Shown here: piece after piece, positions 7,261 through 15,729 of the stretch | Position numbering within the stretch: position 1 is the first letter of the stretch | Layout: every line of letters begins with the position of its first letter | DNA from: Alphaproteobacteria bacterium | GTDB lineage: Bacteria; Pseudomonadota; Alphaproteobacteria; Rickettsiales; JADKJE01 | Assembly (NCBI GenBank): GCA_016722515.1 | Contig: JADKJE010000012.1 | Coordinates: forward strand, 1-40,940 | Direction of reading: 5' to 3' | DNA: 40,940 nt | The notes under the pieces: generated by a model | Database searches by the model: none | Seen by the model: the letters and a program-made list of their open reading frames with translations, nothing else | Told to the model about the DNA's origin: nothing | Program-made: the position numbers and the translations under genes

Positions 7261-7863
7261 TTATTCTATTATTAGGACACCGTTAAGAATCCAGCTTGTC
7301 GCTATGTACGATGTAAATGTCAGTTCGTCGTTCTTATAGCTATCGAGACTTAGCACGGCATAGATGGTGCTATTGTCTTGCGCGTAAACCAGATAAGGAG
7401 CCGCAGTTACTGATGTATGAGTAAGGTTACCAGTGTTAATATAAATCGAGTTTGATGATTGAAGAAACGCCGATGTGTTTCCGCTTCCCGCATTAGGCAC
7501 TATTGGCAAGCCAGAGGTGGAGATTGAAGAGCCCGAACCAGTAAACTCCGAACACTTACCAAATATGATTTCGCCACTAATTGTTGCCTTCTTGGTTGCT
7601 GGTGATGACGACGAGTCATAGGCGATAGCGTGGTAGGATATTCTACTTACATTGTATACGTTTCTTAATGTAAATGTTTCCGATTCACTGAGAATAAGTT
7701 GCGTAGTCAGCTTTTTGGTCAGAAGAACATTGTCCTCGCTAATGTTCAAAGAATCCACCCCATCGTGGACGTGACGCGGAATGCTCTTAAGTTCAAACCG
7801 AGACTTGTTAGTACCTCGATTCACTTCATCCCTTACGATTTGTCGGATTTTGTTCTCGTCCAT
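7261..7863 (-). CDS. Minor virion protein with HVHDGVDS motif (200 aa)
   Basis: A short helix (MDENKIRQIVRDEVNRG) is followed by SIPRHVHDGVDSLNI, a motif seen at the start of many phage tail or baseplate-region proteins, and then a beta-rich, Ser/Thr-rich body of about 140 residues. It lies between the 995-residue tail protein and the connector with 1-2 bp gaps, so it is part of the same structural block. A role as a tail accessory or adhesin subunit is likely but not proven. Confidence 0.5.
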   Translation of the reverse strand: MDENKIRQIVRDEVNRGTNKSRFELKSIPRHVHDGVDSLNISEDNVLLTKKLTTQLILSESETFTLRNVYNVSRISYHAIAYDSSSSPATKKATISGEIIFGKCSEFTGSGSSISTSGLPIVPNAGSGNTSAFLQSSNSIYINTGNLTHTSVTAAPYLVYAQDNSTIYAVLSLDSYKNDELTFTSYIATSWILNGVLIIE

Positions 7864-7864
7864 A

Positions 7865-10852
7865 TTAGCGGTAGCGTAGGTTCGTTAGGCGAACAAACGA
7901 TGAAGAAGTTGTGCCACCAGTCGTACATACAGCCCTCAGCTGAAGCCACTGACTCTTTTGGAAGTTCACTTGGAAGTAACCCGATAGCTTGGTGGTTTCT
8001 TCAATAACATTTCCAAGTGACGTCCAAGCGTCTGTTGAGTTCAGGCGGTAGTACAACTGAACCGAGTCTCCTGACTGAAGCTGGTTTGCAACCTTGTACT
8101 CAATCTGTGAGAAGGTGTCCTTATCAAGTGCAGAACCAGTAGGAATAAGGTCGGTTTCTACAATGAACTGCGTAACTGGCGTAGAAGCTGTTTGGTCAAT
8201 ACCGAATGTTGACGTTCCCGTGCTGTAGCTGTTTTGCCAGAAAGACCAATAAAGAGGGGAGACAGTGTTCTGCTGTTCAGCATTTGGAAGAATGATTGTC
8301 GCCACACCGTTGTACGAACCGTAAGAGTTCTGATTCTCCAATCGGAGTGCCATACCAACATTCTGGTTCGGGTCTACGTTTTGGCTTGGTACAAACGACC
8401 AGATACCACCACAGTTACCTGCCTTAGCAGATGTCTGGTCAAGGATAGAGAAGTAGACGCGACCTCGTATGTATGCGGAGTCTCCCCATGTGAAATACGG
8501 CTCGATGTAAGTAAGGGCAGTTCCTGGAACTCCTGCACAGTAATCAGGGACTTTAAGTGCAAGCGAGGCAACAGACCCGTTCGTAATATAGATATTCCCC
8601 TTGAAACCCGCAAAGACATACGCCATATTGTTGACGTTTATCATAGTTTTTACGTTGGCCTCTGGGAGTGCGATAAGGTCGCTTGGAAGTGCATCCACCT
8701 GATTCCAAGGGTACAAAACACTACCAGCACACCCAACAAGCACAGTATTTCCAATCTCCACCAAACACTGTGCTGTCTCGTAAGTTGGAAGGTTCATGCG
8801 CTGACCTGACCATTGGACAGTTGCAGAACTACCATCAACTCCCGAAGCACCGAATGGGTAGAACGTGTTGAAGTATTGGTTGCCAGATGCACCAGTCGAC
8901 ATGTCAACAGAAACAGCACCACTAGAAGTGGTATACGCTTTGAATGTGCTAGAGGATGGGTTGTAAGATATGTAGTATACAGTCCCGCCCGTCACTGCTG
9001 TCGGTAGAGTTCCATACACATCAGTAAAAAACACTACAGGGACTCTAGCTCCAAACTCAAATCCAAATGGAGGGGTAGTATTTGGTGCATACGGCAACGA
9101 ACCACCGAAAATCTTAGTTATCGTTCCCGTAGTAGTTGCGGCAGTATATTGAGAATACGATTGTACGTTTGCTACACCCGTAACAAGAGATGTGGTCGGG
9201 AACAGTTCCCCAAGGTAGTTACCGTCGCAGTAGTACATCTTCCCCTGTGAACCTACTAACGCATAGTTGGTATGTGTTGCGAATGGCTCGTTCAGATATA
9301 CATTCTCAATGATTCGCAACATCCTGCCGAGGTCAACGGTAGGTTTGCTGTATATTCCATAATTAGAAATCTCCATTACCCATCCATTAAGAACGGCAAG
9401 TCCTGTTAGTCCTAGAGAGCTATAGTTGGTTGGGTCAGTAAGCATCCATAGGGTAGCAACGCCACTTGCGGCAAGTGAGCTGTCATAAATAGCAGTGTCA
9501 TACACCCAAAGATATGCCGAAGAATCCAAAACATAATATCGGTACTCTACCCCTGTTGCGGTGGTGTACATTTCAACCGCCTTTGCTATCGCAGATGCTG
9601 GAACTGCAACCGTACTGAATGTTGCTGTACCTGATGTCCCATGAGTTAGAGGCGTTGCACCAGTTGGGTCGTAGTTGGCCGAAAGCTTAATCTTGTTGGA
9701 AGCATCCTTATATGAAACGTAATAGAGTCCACCAGTTGGAATGGTGATAACTCGGAATGTACCAGACTCTGTGAATGTGTGGATTGTGTTTCCTCCCGCT
9801 GTGGTTACAGTTCCACCAATGGCAAACATAGCACCTGTCGTATACGAGATGATGACGACACCGTCACCACCAGTACCGCCAGTACCAGTCCCAGCCCCAA
9901 CACCACCACCTCCACCGCCGAGGCCATCCGTACCATTCGTACCACTTGAACCACCTCCATCCCCTCCCGCACCACCACCACCCGTACCACCAGCTCCAGC
10001 AGCACCTGTTGAACCACCACCACCACCTCCACCGTATGTTACCGATACACCAGAGATTGAGCTTGCAGTACCATTACCACCTGCACCACCAACACCTGAA
10101 GCAGCGTTACCTCCAACTGCTCCTGCGCCACCACCACCACCACCTGCGACAGTTGCAGCGACACGACCTGTTCCACCAGCATTTCCTCCTGTCCCCGCTG
10201 TTCCTCCCGTGCCGTTAGTAGCATTGGCTCCACCACCACCACCACCAGAGCCACCGTTCTGACCGTTTATGTTTCCTGCCGAGGCACTAGGGTCACCAGA
10301 ACCACCACCACCGCCACCTGTTGAAGTGACTATAGAACCGAGTACGGAGTCCTGACCATTTGTACCAGGAAGAAGTATAGTAGCTCCTGCTCCACCAGTA
10401 CCGACTGTAACGGTGTAATCTTGTGCAGAAAGATTTGATGTACCTGTTCGGACTGCTCCCGCACCACCACCACCCGCCGCACCAGCGGAGTCATCCGAGC
10501 CACCACCTCCACCACCACCTGCGACTGCTAAGTAGTTTACTGAAACAGTAGCTGGGCTGGTTGCTGCTGTGATGCTTGTAATTGTCGAGGAGCTTACACG
10601 GACCCAAGTACCTGCTTTAAGGGTAGCTGGTGCCGCCAAAAGAGTTGCTCCATCACTTACTGAGGCGGTTAAAGTTCCATTTGTTATTGCTTCCTGTGCT
10701 TGGCTTGTTCTACCGTATGAAGCCATAACCTCACCACTTTGAGTTGAAATGTTCGCATTTTGAATGTTTGCAGTACCAAAGAGAGGAGACGATGCAATCC
10801 CTTGCTCGAAACCTGAGATTACTATGTCTTTGTCTTCTTGGTTGTAGCTCAT
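7865..10852 (-). CDS. Large tail protein with inserted glycine-rich domain (995 aa)
   Basis: Residues about 1-105 are beta-rich. Residues about 105-335 form a glycine-rich domain that opens with NYLAVAGGGGG and closes with GGDGVVIISY, the signature of the Gly_rich_2 type of phage adhesin domain. The remaining 650 residues contain repeated units with the feel of a propeller (YALVGSQGKMYYCDGN, NTVLVGCAGSVLYPW, AYVFAGFKGNIYITNG) and a C-terminal beta domain. The domain order suggests a tail-tube or stabiliser protein that has acquired an adhesin. It starts by an ATGA overlap with the upstream gene. No enzyme motif is seen. Confidence 0.6.
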   Translation of the reverse strand: MSYNQEDKDIVISGFEQGIASSPLFGTANIQNANISTQSGEVMASYGRTSQAQEAITNGTLTASVSDGATLLAAPATLKAGTWVRVSSSTITSITAATSPATVSVNYLAVAGGGGGGGSDDSAGAAGGGGAGAVRTGTSNLSAQDYTVTVGTGGAGATILLPGTNGQDSVLGSIVTSTGGGGGGSGDPSASAGNINGQNGGSGGGGGGANATNGTGGTAGTGGNAGGTGRVAATVAGGGGGGAGAVGGNAASGVGGAGGNGTASSISGVSVTYGGGGGGGSTGAAGAGGTGGGGAGGDGGGSSGTNGTDGLGGGGGGVGAGTGTGGTGGDGVVIISYTTGAMFAIGGTVTTAGGNTIHTFTESGTFRVITIPTGGLYYVSYKDASNKIKLSANYDPTGATPLTHGTSGTATFSTVAVPASAIAKAVEMYTTATGVEYRYYVLDSSAYLWVYDTAIYDSSLAASGVATLWMLTDPTNYSSLGLTGLAVLNGWVMEISNYGIYSKPTVDLGRMLRIIENVYLNEPFATHTNYALVGSQGKMYYCDGNYLGELFPTTSLVTGVANVQSYSQYTAATTTGTITKIFGGSLPYAPNTTPPFGFEFGARVPVVFFTDVYGTLPTAVTGGTVYYISYNPSSSTFKAYTTSSGAVSVDMSTGASGNQYFNTFYPFGASGVDGSSATVQWSGQRMNLPTYETAQCLVEIGNTVLVGCAGSVLYPWNQVDALPSDLIALPEANVKTMINVNNMAYVFAGFKGNIYITNGSVASLALKVPDYCAGVPGTALTYIEPYFTWGDSAYIRGRVYFSILDQTSAKAGNCGGIWSFVPSQNVDPNQNVGMALRLENQNSYGSYNGVATIILPNAEQQNTVSPLYWSFWQNSYSTGTSTFGIDQTASTPVTQFIVETDLIPTGSALDKDTFSQIEYKVANQLQSGDSVQLYYRLNSTDAWTSLGNVIEETTKLSGYFQVNFQKSQWLQLRAVCTTGGTTSSSFVRLTNLRYR

Positions 10853-11193
10853 TTTTTAAGGTCTTCTTTGATAGCCCCAATGTCCGCCTTAATAAGCGCA
10901 ATATCCTGTTGGATTAGGTTCTGGTTCTGGTTGTCTGCCTCCGACTTTGCGGTAAGAGCGACCACGTTTGCAGTTAGTTGTGTTATGGACACCGTTATAG
11001 CCTGAATCTGCGCATCCTGTTGGACGTTTACTGCATCTACAGCACTGAAGCTATTGAATACCCACATGGCAACACCTGCAACCGCGATGATGAACACCCA
11101 GTTGGTACGAAGCCCCGATGTAAAGGATGCAAAGCTGTCTCTATCTCCACCCTTCAAGGCCGTCGCTAGTTTCTTAATATCTTCTTCTGACAT
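10849..11193 (-). CDS. Membrane-anchored coiled-coil protein (114 aa)
   Basis: After about 30 polar residues there is one clear membrane span (WVFIIAVAGVAMWVFNSF, about residues 32-49). It is followed by about 60 residues of heptad repeats rich in Q, I, A and L, ending in IGAIKEDLKK. The fold is like a one-span holin, spanin-like protein or a trimeric virion stalk. It overlaps the large tail protein gene by four bases and lies among adhesins, so a virion or lysis-timing role are both possible. Confidence 0.6.
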   Translation of the reverse strand: MSEEDIKKLATALKGGDRDSFASFTSGLRTNWVFIIAVAGVAMWVFNSFSAVDAVNVQQDAQIQAITVSITQLTANVVALTAKSEADNQNQNLIQQDIALIKADIGAIKEDLKK

Positions 11194-11194
11194 A

Positions 11195-11977
11195 TTATGC
11201 GAGGCCGCCGATTGTTTTTACTGATGCTATTGCTAATCCTCCTACTGTCTTTACTGACCCAATGGCCAAACCTCCCAGCGTTTTAATCGCTGTCGTGGTA
11301 AGTGGATAAGCTAGACCCGCACCCCCATTGTACAACTGGTCGATTTCAGACTGTGTGAGAACCTTGTCCCAGATGCCACACTCATCGATAATTCCATCGT
11401 AGAATGCACTACCGTTCCTACTACCAATACAAAACGGGTCAGCAGTTGCCGCTATGTCCCACGCACTATCTGTTGGTGATGGGATAGATTGTACTGCCGC
11501 ATTGAGATATATCTTAACTCGGTCCGAACCAGATGGAGTGAACGTAACAGTCACCATTCGGAATGTGCCGTCATCAGGGATAACTGAATTGTTTGTTGCA
11601 CCAGTTGATGAGCTACCATCTGCAGCAGTGAAGTTGCCTTGAATCCAGTTTGCCGTTCCAATATATATCTCGTATCCCTTACCATTGGCGACAGTGTATT
11701 TCGATACGATAGTATTGTTTGACCCTGTTGAACTTTCGAGAGTCAGCCAACAGTTAAACGAAAAGGCCCCTGTTATATCAAGCCCTGTTTGCGACGCATC
11801 AGTGATGGTCAATACCTCCGAGTTGGTCTTCTCAAAATCTGCACCAAGGTCAATCTTTCCCGTAGCACTCGCAACAGTGTTAGTGTCGGTGAGCGTGTTA
11901 GAGGCATGAGAGTCCGCACGGTTGCCAGACACTTCATCCATCTTCCAATAGGAAACCAGGTTGTCGATAAGTGCCAT
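11195..11977 (-). CDS. LamG / concanavalin A-like adhesin (260 aa)
   Basis: Residues about 5-215 match a LamG-type jelly roll: LVSYWKMDEVSGN at the start, FSFNCWLTL, then MVTVTF, and the typical ending IDECGIWDKVLTQSEIDQLYNGG. Such domains usually bind glycans. The C-terminus has three near-identical units of the form IKT-LGGLAIGSV, which probably mediate assembly or attachment to the tail. It lies between the main fibre and a membrane protein, in a block of five putative host-recognition proteins. Confidence 0.82.
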   Translation of the reverse strand: MALIDNLVSYWKMDEVSGNRADSHASNTLTDTNTVASATGKIDLGADFEKTNSEVLTITDASQTGLDITGAFSFNCWLTLESSTGSNNTIVSKYTVANGKGYEIYIGTANWIQGNFTAADGSSSTGATNNSVIPDDGTFRMVTVTFTPSGSDRVKIYLNAAVQSIPSPTDSAWDIAATADPFCIGSRNGSAFYDGIIDECGIWDKVLTQSEIDQLYNGGAGLAYPLTTTAIKTLGGLAIGSVKTVGGLAIASVKTIGGLA

Positions 11978-11980
11978 ATT

Positions 11981-13456
11981 CTATGTGTGTGTATACCAAA
12001 TCTTATCAGGGTCAAAGTACATCGAGTCGGCGGTAAGTGCCGCACCGATGAATCGAATAACCACATCAGTCGTTACTGGCTGTGTCTGGGTCACATCTCC
12101 TGCGGTTTCTGAAACATAGATTGGGTTGTTTACTGTGAAGGTAGGGAAGTTCGCATCAGCACGAATCACACCTTGCAAGAGAACCGTACAGGCGTTGCCG
12201 TCAGTTCCTGCAACCACGACCATTCCGAGCATTCCACGAGAGTCTCCGTCTGCACCTGCTGCTGAGTTAGCATCACAGGCTTCCCAGCGTGAATCTGTCG
12301 GGTCGAGATAAACCAAGTCACCAAATGCCTGTGCATAACCAGAAGTTGCTGTCATTGTGATACCTGAGTAAGCACCGTCTGCTGATGCTGATGGGTCAAG
12401 GCCAATAGACGCGCCTTCTGCAAGCAACTGAGTTCCTGATAAGGAAGCCGTTGTAATCGTTGGAGAAGTAAGAGTTTTACTGGTGAAAGTGCTGGTGCTT
12501 GAAAGCGTTGGCACACTGTCTGCGTTTGTACCTACATCTGCCGTAGCGATTCGGAAGTCTCCACCTGCTACCGCAAGAATGTTACCTGTCTGTGTGAGAG
12601 TAACGTCACTTGAATCCCAGTTGATGACACCACCTTCTGCAAGGAAAAGGTCGGAGAACGCTGTACCCGCAGCACCGAGAACTGCCCCGTCGTTGGCGTC
12701 AGGAAGCAGGCTGGTGTTGATAGTTGCAGTAGTAAATGTCGCAGTTGTCGGAGTTGTGCCTCCTACCGTGCCGTTGATGTTGATGGAGGCTGTTCCTGTA
12801 AGGTTGGTTACAGTACCTGACGAAGGAGTGCCGAGCGCACCATTGAATGTAACGAAGGCTCCTGCACTACCGACGTTGATTGCCAAAGCGGTCGCAACAC
12901 CTGTTCCAAGCCCAGAAACACCTGTGGAGATAGGGAGCCCAGTTGCACTAGTGAGTGTCCCCGAAGATGGCGTTCCAAGTGCTCCGTTAAACGTAACGAA
13001 AGCACCCGCAGACCCTACGTTGATGGCAAGTGCTGTTGCGACTCCTGTACCCAAGTTTGCAAGTCCCGCAACTGGATAACCAGTACAGTTTGCAAGGTTA
13101 CCAGAGGTCGGTGTGCCGAGGAGGGGGGTAACAAGGGTAGGGGATGTAGCCAAAACAACATCACCAGAACCTGTTGTAGAAGCTGCGGAGATTGCTGTTC
13201 CGTTACCTGAAAGGATGCCAGTAACCGTAGTAGAAAGGGTAATTGCGGGAGTTGTCGTAGCAGTTGCAACCGAACCTGCGAAACCGTTAGCTGTAACCAC
13301 AGAAACGGATGTTACTGTTCCACCTGCAGAAGCAAAGTCCACCAAAAGTCTGTGAGTCGTTGGGTCAGCGTAAAGAGGAACGATTGTAGTTCCGTCTGCA
13401 TTGGAGACAGCTATGAGTCCTTGTCTTGTGTTCTGGTCAATGGGTGCGTTACTCAA
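11981..13456 (-). CDS. Tail fibre with tandem repeats, TTG start (491 aa)
   Basis: The N-terminal 36 residues (IDQNTRQGLIAVSNADGTT then VPLYADPTTHRLLVD) are the same small domain that occurs twice in the gene at 14042-14314. The middle holds two copies of a unit around LGTGVATALAINVGSAG and FVTFNGALGTPSSGT, typical of phage tail-fibre shafts. The C-terminus is a separate beta-rich domain. The start is TTG at 13456: this gives an N-terminus that aligns residue for residue with the MSDARLDENGR start of the paralogue. The HNH fragment's extended frame stops one base upstream. The 14-mer at 12475 lies within the gene. Confidence 0.82.
   Translation of the reverse strand: MSNAPIDQNTRQGLIAVSNADGTTIVPLYADPTTHRLLVDFASAGGTVTSVSVVTANGFAGSVATATTTPAITLSTTVTGILSGNGTAISAASTTGSGDVVLATSPTLVTPLLGTPTSGNLANCTGYPVAGLANLGTGVATALAINVGSAGAFVTFNGALGTPSSGTLTSATGLPISTGVSGLGTGVATALAINVGSAGAFVTFNGALGTPSSGTVTNLTGTASININGTVGGTTPTTATFTTATINTSLLPDANDGAVLGAAGTAFSDLFLAEGGVINWDSSDVTLTQTGNILAVAGGDFRIATADVGTNADSVPTLSSTSTFTSKTLTSPTITTASLSGTQLLAEGASIGLDPSASADGAYSGITMTATSGYAQAFGDLVYLDPTDSRWEACDANSAAGADGDSRGMLGMVVVAGTDGNACTVLLQGVIRADANFPTFTVNNPIYVSETAGDVTQTQPVTTDVVIRFIGAALTADSMYFDPDKIWYTHT
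12475..12488. repeat. Dispersed palindrome, 14-mer
   Basis: TTTTACTGGTGAAA, inside the tail-fibre gene. Confidence 0.7.
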
Positions 13457-13457
13457 A

Positions 13458-14040
13458 TTATTTCACTTTAGCGAACACCATCTCCGAAAGGATGGGTGCG
13501 TACTTTTCTTCCTCAACCCGACTTCTTGGGTGATGGAAATGGCACAGTGTAATACCATTGTTAATTTCGTAACGTAGTTCTGGGTGTTTCTCAACTCAGA
13601 ATGTGGTGAGCTTCGACACGCCCAGAGCAGTCCCCGTTGGAAATCTGGCACTTCCAACAGTCCCTATTCTTGACTTGTCGCATCCACTCTTTGTAACAAC
13701 CATCGTAAGCATGTTGTCTATCTTTTTTAAGCTTAGTCCTATCTGAAATCCATCTATAGTTATTTTCCCCTCTGAGGTGTGGAAGTTCAAGTCCCTTGTT
13801 CCACGGGATGGCGCCTTTCTCAGCATATCCTCCTAGATACTTTTCAGCCCCAGGCGACTTCACACCACTCCTCCCAGAAGGCTTGCCCTTATGAGCCTCA
13901 GACATGTGCTTTCTATACTCAGGTTTGCTCCATAGGTACGCTTTACTACACAAATGCGAACAACAGACCCTAAGACCCTTCTTTACAAGAGATGGTCTTA
14001 CCTCAAAAGGTTGGTTACAGTTTTTGCAGGGGACTTTCAT
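13458..14040 (-). pseudogene. HNH homing endonuclease broken by a frameshift
   Basis: The intact first frame runs from 14040 to a TGA at 13591 (149 aa). It holds an N-terminal zinc finger (CKNCNQPF then CSHLC), a basic region typical of DNA-binding homing nucleases, a second CWKC pair and the sequence RVEAHHILS. It then stops just after the catalytic HH. In another frame the missing half follows at once: EKHPELRYEINNGITLCHFHH and a tail ending at 13458. Loss of two bases (for example from a TGG codon, giving HHILSW then EKHPE) explains the break. The truncated product would lack the N and last H of the HNH site. It sits between two genes that share a domain, so it is an insertion in the fibre cluster. 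Confidence 0.85.
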
Positions 14041-14041
14041 T

Positions 14042-14314
14042 TTACGATGAATCTATTAGTAAGTGACCTGTGGAATCGACATACAGCGAAACCCTTGTTG
14101 TCCCGTCAGCACTGGATAAGGCGTACATGGTAGGTCGGTAGTTGTCGTCTAGATGAGCGTAATCACCACCGTTGTCTGAACCTGTAGTATTGTCATCTGC
14201 CGAAAGACCATGGTTCGTAGGGTCGGCAGTGACTCTAGTAATGGTTGCCCCATCAGAGTCTAGAAGACCCGTCATGCTGTATCGTCCGTTTTCATCTAGT
14301 CGTGCGTCTGACAT
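14042..14314 (-). CDS. Two-repeat fibre-base protein (90 aa)
   Basis: The protein consists of two copies of a roughly 36-residue unit: DENGRYSMTGLLDSDGAT with ADPTNHGLSAD, and DDNYRPTMYALSSADGTT with VDSTGHLLIDS. The same unit forms the N-terminus of the fibre at 11981-13456. This suggests a shared docking module that assembles fibres on the tail. The HNH gene starts one base after its stop (TAAAATG), having apparently inserted between the two related genes. Confidence 0.65.
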   Translation of the reverse strand: MSDARLDENGRYSMTGLLDSDGATITRVTADPTNHGLSADDNTTGSDNGGDYAHLDDNYRPTMYALSSADGTTRVSLYVDSTGHLLIDSS

Positions 14315-14370
14315 ATTTACTGTGTATGGTACTTCTTTTGTTGTTGAATGTCTTAAATCTGTGGAAGTAT

Positions 14371-15720
14371 CTAGTAGCTGAATATGTAGATTGCTCCTGC
14401 TCCACCCGCTCCTCCAGCACCACCAAGCCCTGCGTTATGTCCACAACCACCACCACCTCCTCCACCACCGTGTGAACCACCTTTACCTCCCACAGCACCT
14501 GCGGTTGCAGCTTGGACTGTTGAACCACCGCCACCTCCTCCGCTCCCACCTATTCGAGAGTTGCCATCAGCACCTGCGGTTCCAGCGGTTGGTGCGTTTT
14601 GGCTTACACCAGCGGCTCCACCACCTCCTGCGGTAAATGCGTTTGACGCACCACCAGCAGACGGTTGGTTTACGGCTGGACCAGCGGTTATCTTTCCTCC
14701 TCCGCACCCGCCTCCACCTCCACCAAACATTGAGCTACCACCAACAACCTGTGCTGGTGTTGCCGTATGTCCACCACCGCCTCCACCACCATACATTGCG
14801 TTGTGGGTAGTGATTACGGTTATCGGGCCACCTGAACCTGCACATGAGGGGTTTGCAATAGTGATTGCAGAAGTACCAGGGCCTCCACCAACACCAAAGG
14901 CTGTAGTTCCAACGGCTCCAGCAGATGCTTGTCCTCCACCCCCCCCTCCGCCTCCAGCAGCACCAGAAATAGCACCACCAATTCCACCACCACCACCAAA
15001 CGCTCTTAAATAGTTGTTTGTACTAAAACTTGTTGTGCCTCCAATACCTCCGTTTCCACCCGCAGCACCCGCAGCACCAGGGGCACCTGCTGTTCCACCT
15101 GTACCAACAATGAAGTCTTCTGTTGTACCAAGGTCAGATGCTCTAAAGATACGGCGGTTATATGCGCCACCGCCTCCCCCTGCCCCACCGCATGAAACAG
15201 TTACCAGCGAGGCACCCGCACCACCTCCTCCTCCAGCTCCCCACATAATGACCTCAACGAACTTTGGCGTGAACGATGTTGGCTTTGTCCACACGCCTGC
15301 GCCGTTAGTAGTTTGTGATTGCACATCTGATGCAGTAAGACCGCTTGTTACAAGTGTCCCAGATGAATTAAGTCTGTTCCACTTTGTTCCATCGTATTCA
15401 ACAGACTCGCCTGGGGATAGAGTTCCTGACCACACATCTACTGCAAGAGAACCATCGTAGTGCTGAACGGTAACGGTATTGCTATAGGTAGCCTGTGCGT
15501 TGTAGATAACAATCGTCTTTACCTGACGCTGTGTTGATGTATCTGGGGAACCCACAATCGTTGCCGTCGCACCACTAGCGTTTGTCTCATTTGTGTTTGT
15601 TCTCCCTGGTGTGAACGCCGTTGTCGTTTGGTCGGCCCACCCAGCCTGAATATCCAAGTCTACGGTGGTTTCCGCAGAGTATACAATTCTTATTAAGTCA
15701 GACGTTGATGTAAGTAGCAT
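14371..15720 (-). CDS. Tail adhesin with C-terminal polyglycine domain (449 aa)
   Basis: The first 165 residues are beta-rich. From about residue 170 (KFVEVIMWGAGGGGGAGASL) to the end (GGAGAIYIFSY) the protein is a glycine-rich domain with many G runs of 4-8 residues, the same type as that inserted in the protein at 7865-10852. Such domains form polyglycine-II lattices with variable loops that bind surface receptors in other phages. Glycine-rich repeats are hypervariable by recombination, so this is a likely determinant of host range. It follows the beta-helix fibre. Confidence 0.72.
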   Translation of the reverse strand: MLLTSTSDLIRIVYSAETTVDLDIQAGWADQTTTAFTPGRTNTNETNASGATATIVGSPDTSTQRQVKTIVIYNAQATYSNTVTVQHYDGSLAVDVWSGTLSPGESVEYDGTKWNRLNSSGTLVTSGLTASDVQSQTTNGAGVWTKPTSFTPKFVEVIMWGAGGGGGAGASLVTVSCGGAGGGGGAYNRRIFRASDLGTTEDFIVGTGGTAGAPGAAGAAGGNGGIGGTTSFSTNNYLRAFGGGGGIGGAISGAAGGGGGGGGQASAGAVGTTAFGVGGGPGTSAITIANPSCAGSGGPITVITTHNAMYGGGGGGGHTATPAQVVGGSSMFGGGGGGCGGGKITAGPAVNQPSAGGASNAFTAGGGGAAGVSQNAPTAGTAGADGNSRIGGSGGGGGGSTVQAATAGAVGGKGGSHGGGGGGGGCGHNAGLGGAGGAGGAGAIYIFSY

Positions 15721-15729
15721 GTGTTTTTA

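Noticed and set aside
9741..10262. Long proline-rich frames on the plus strand opposite the glycine-rich genes (also at 14561-15460).
   Set aside because: They are the complement of glycine codons in the adhesin genes, with no independent start or neighbours.
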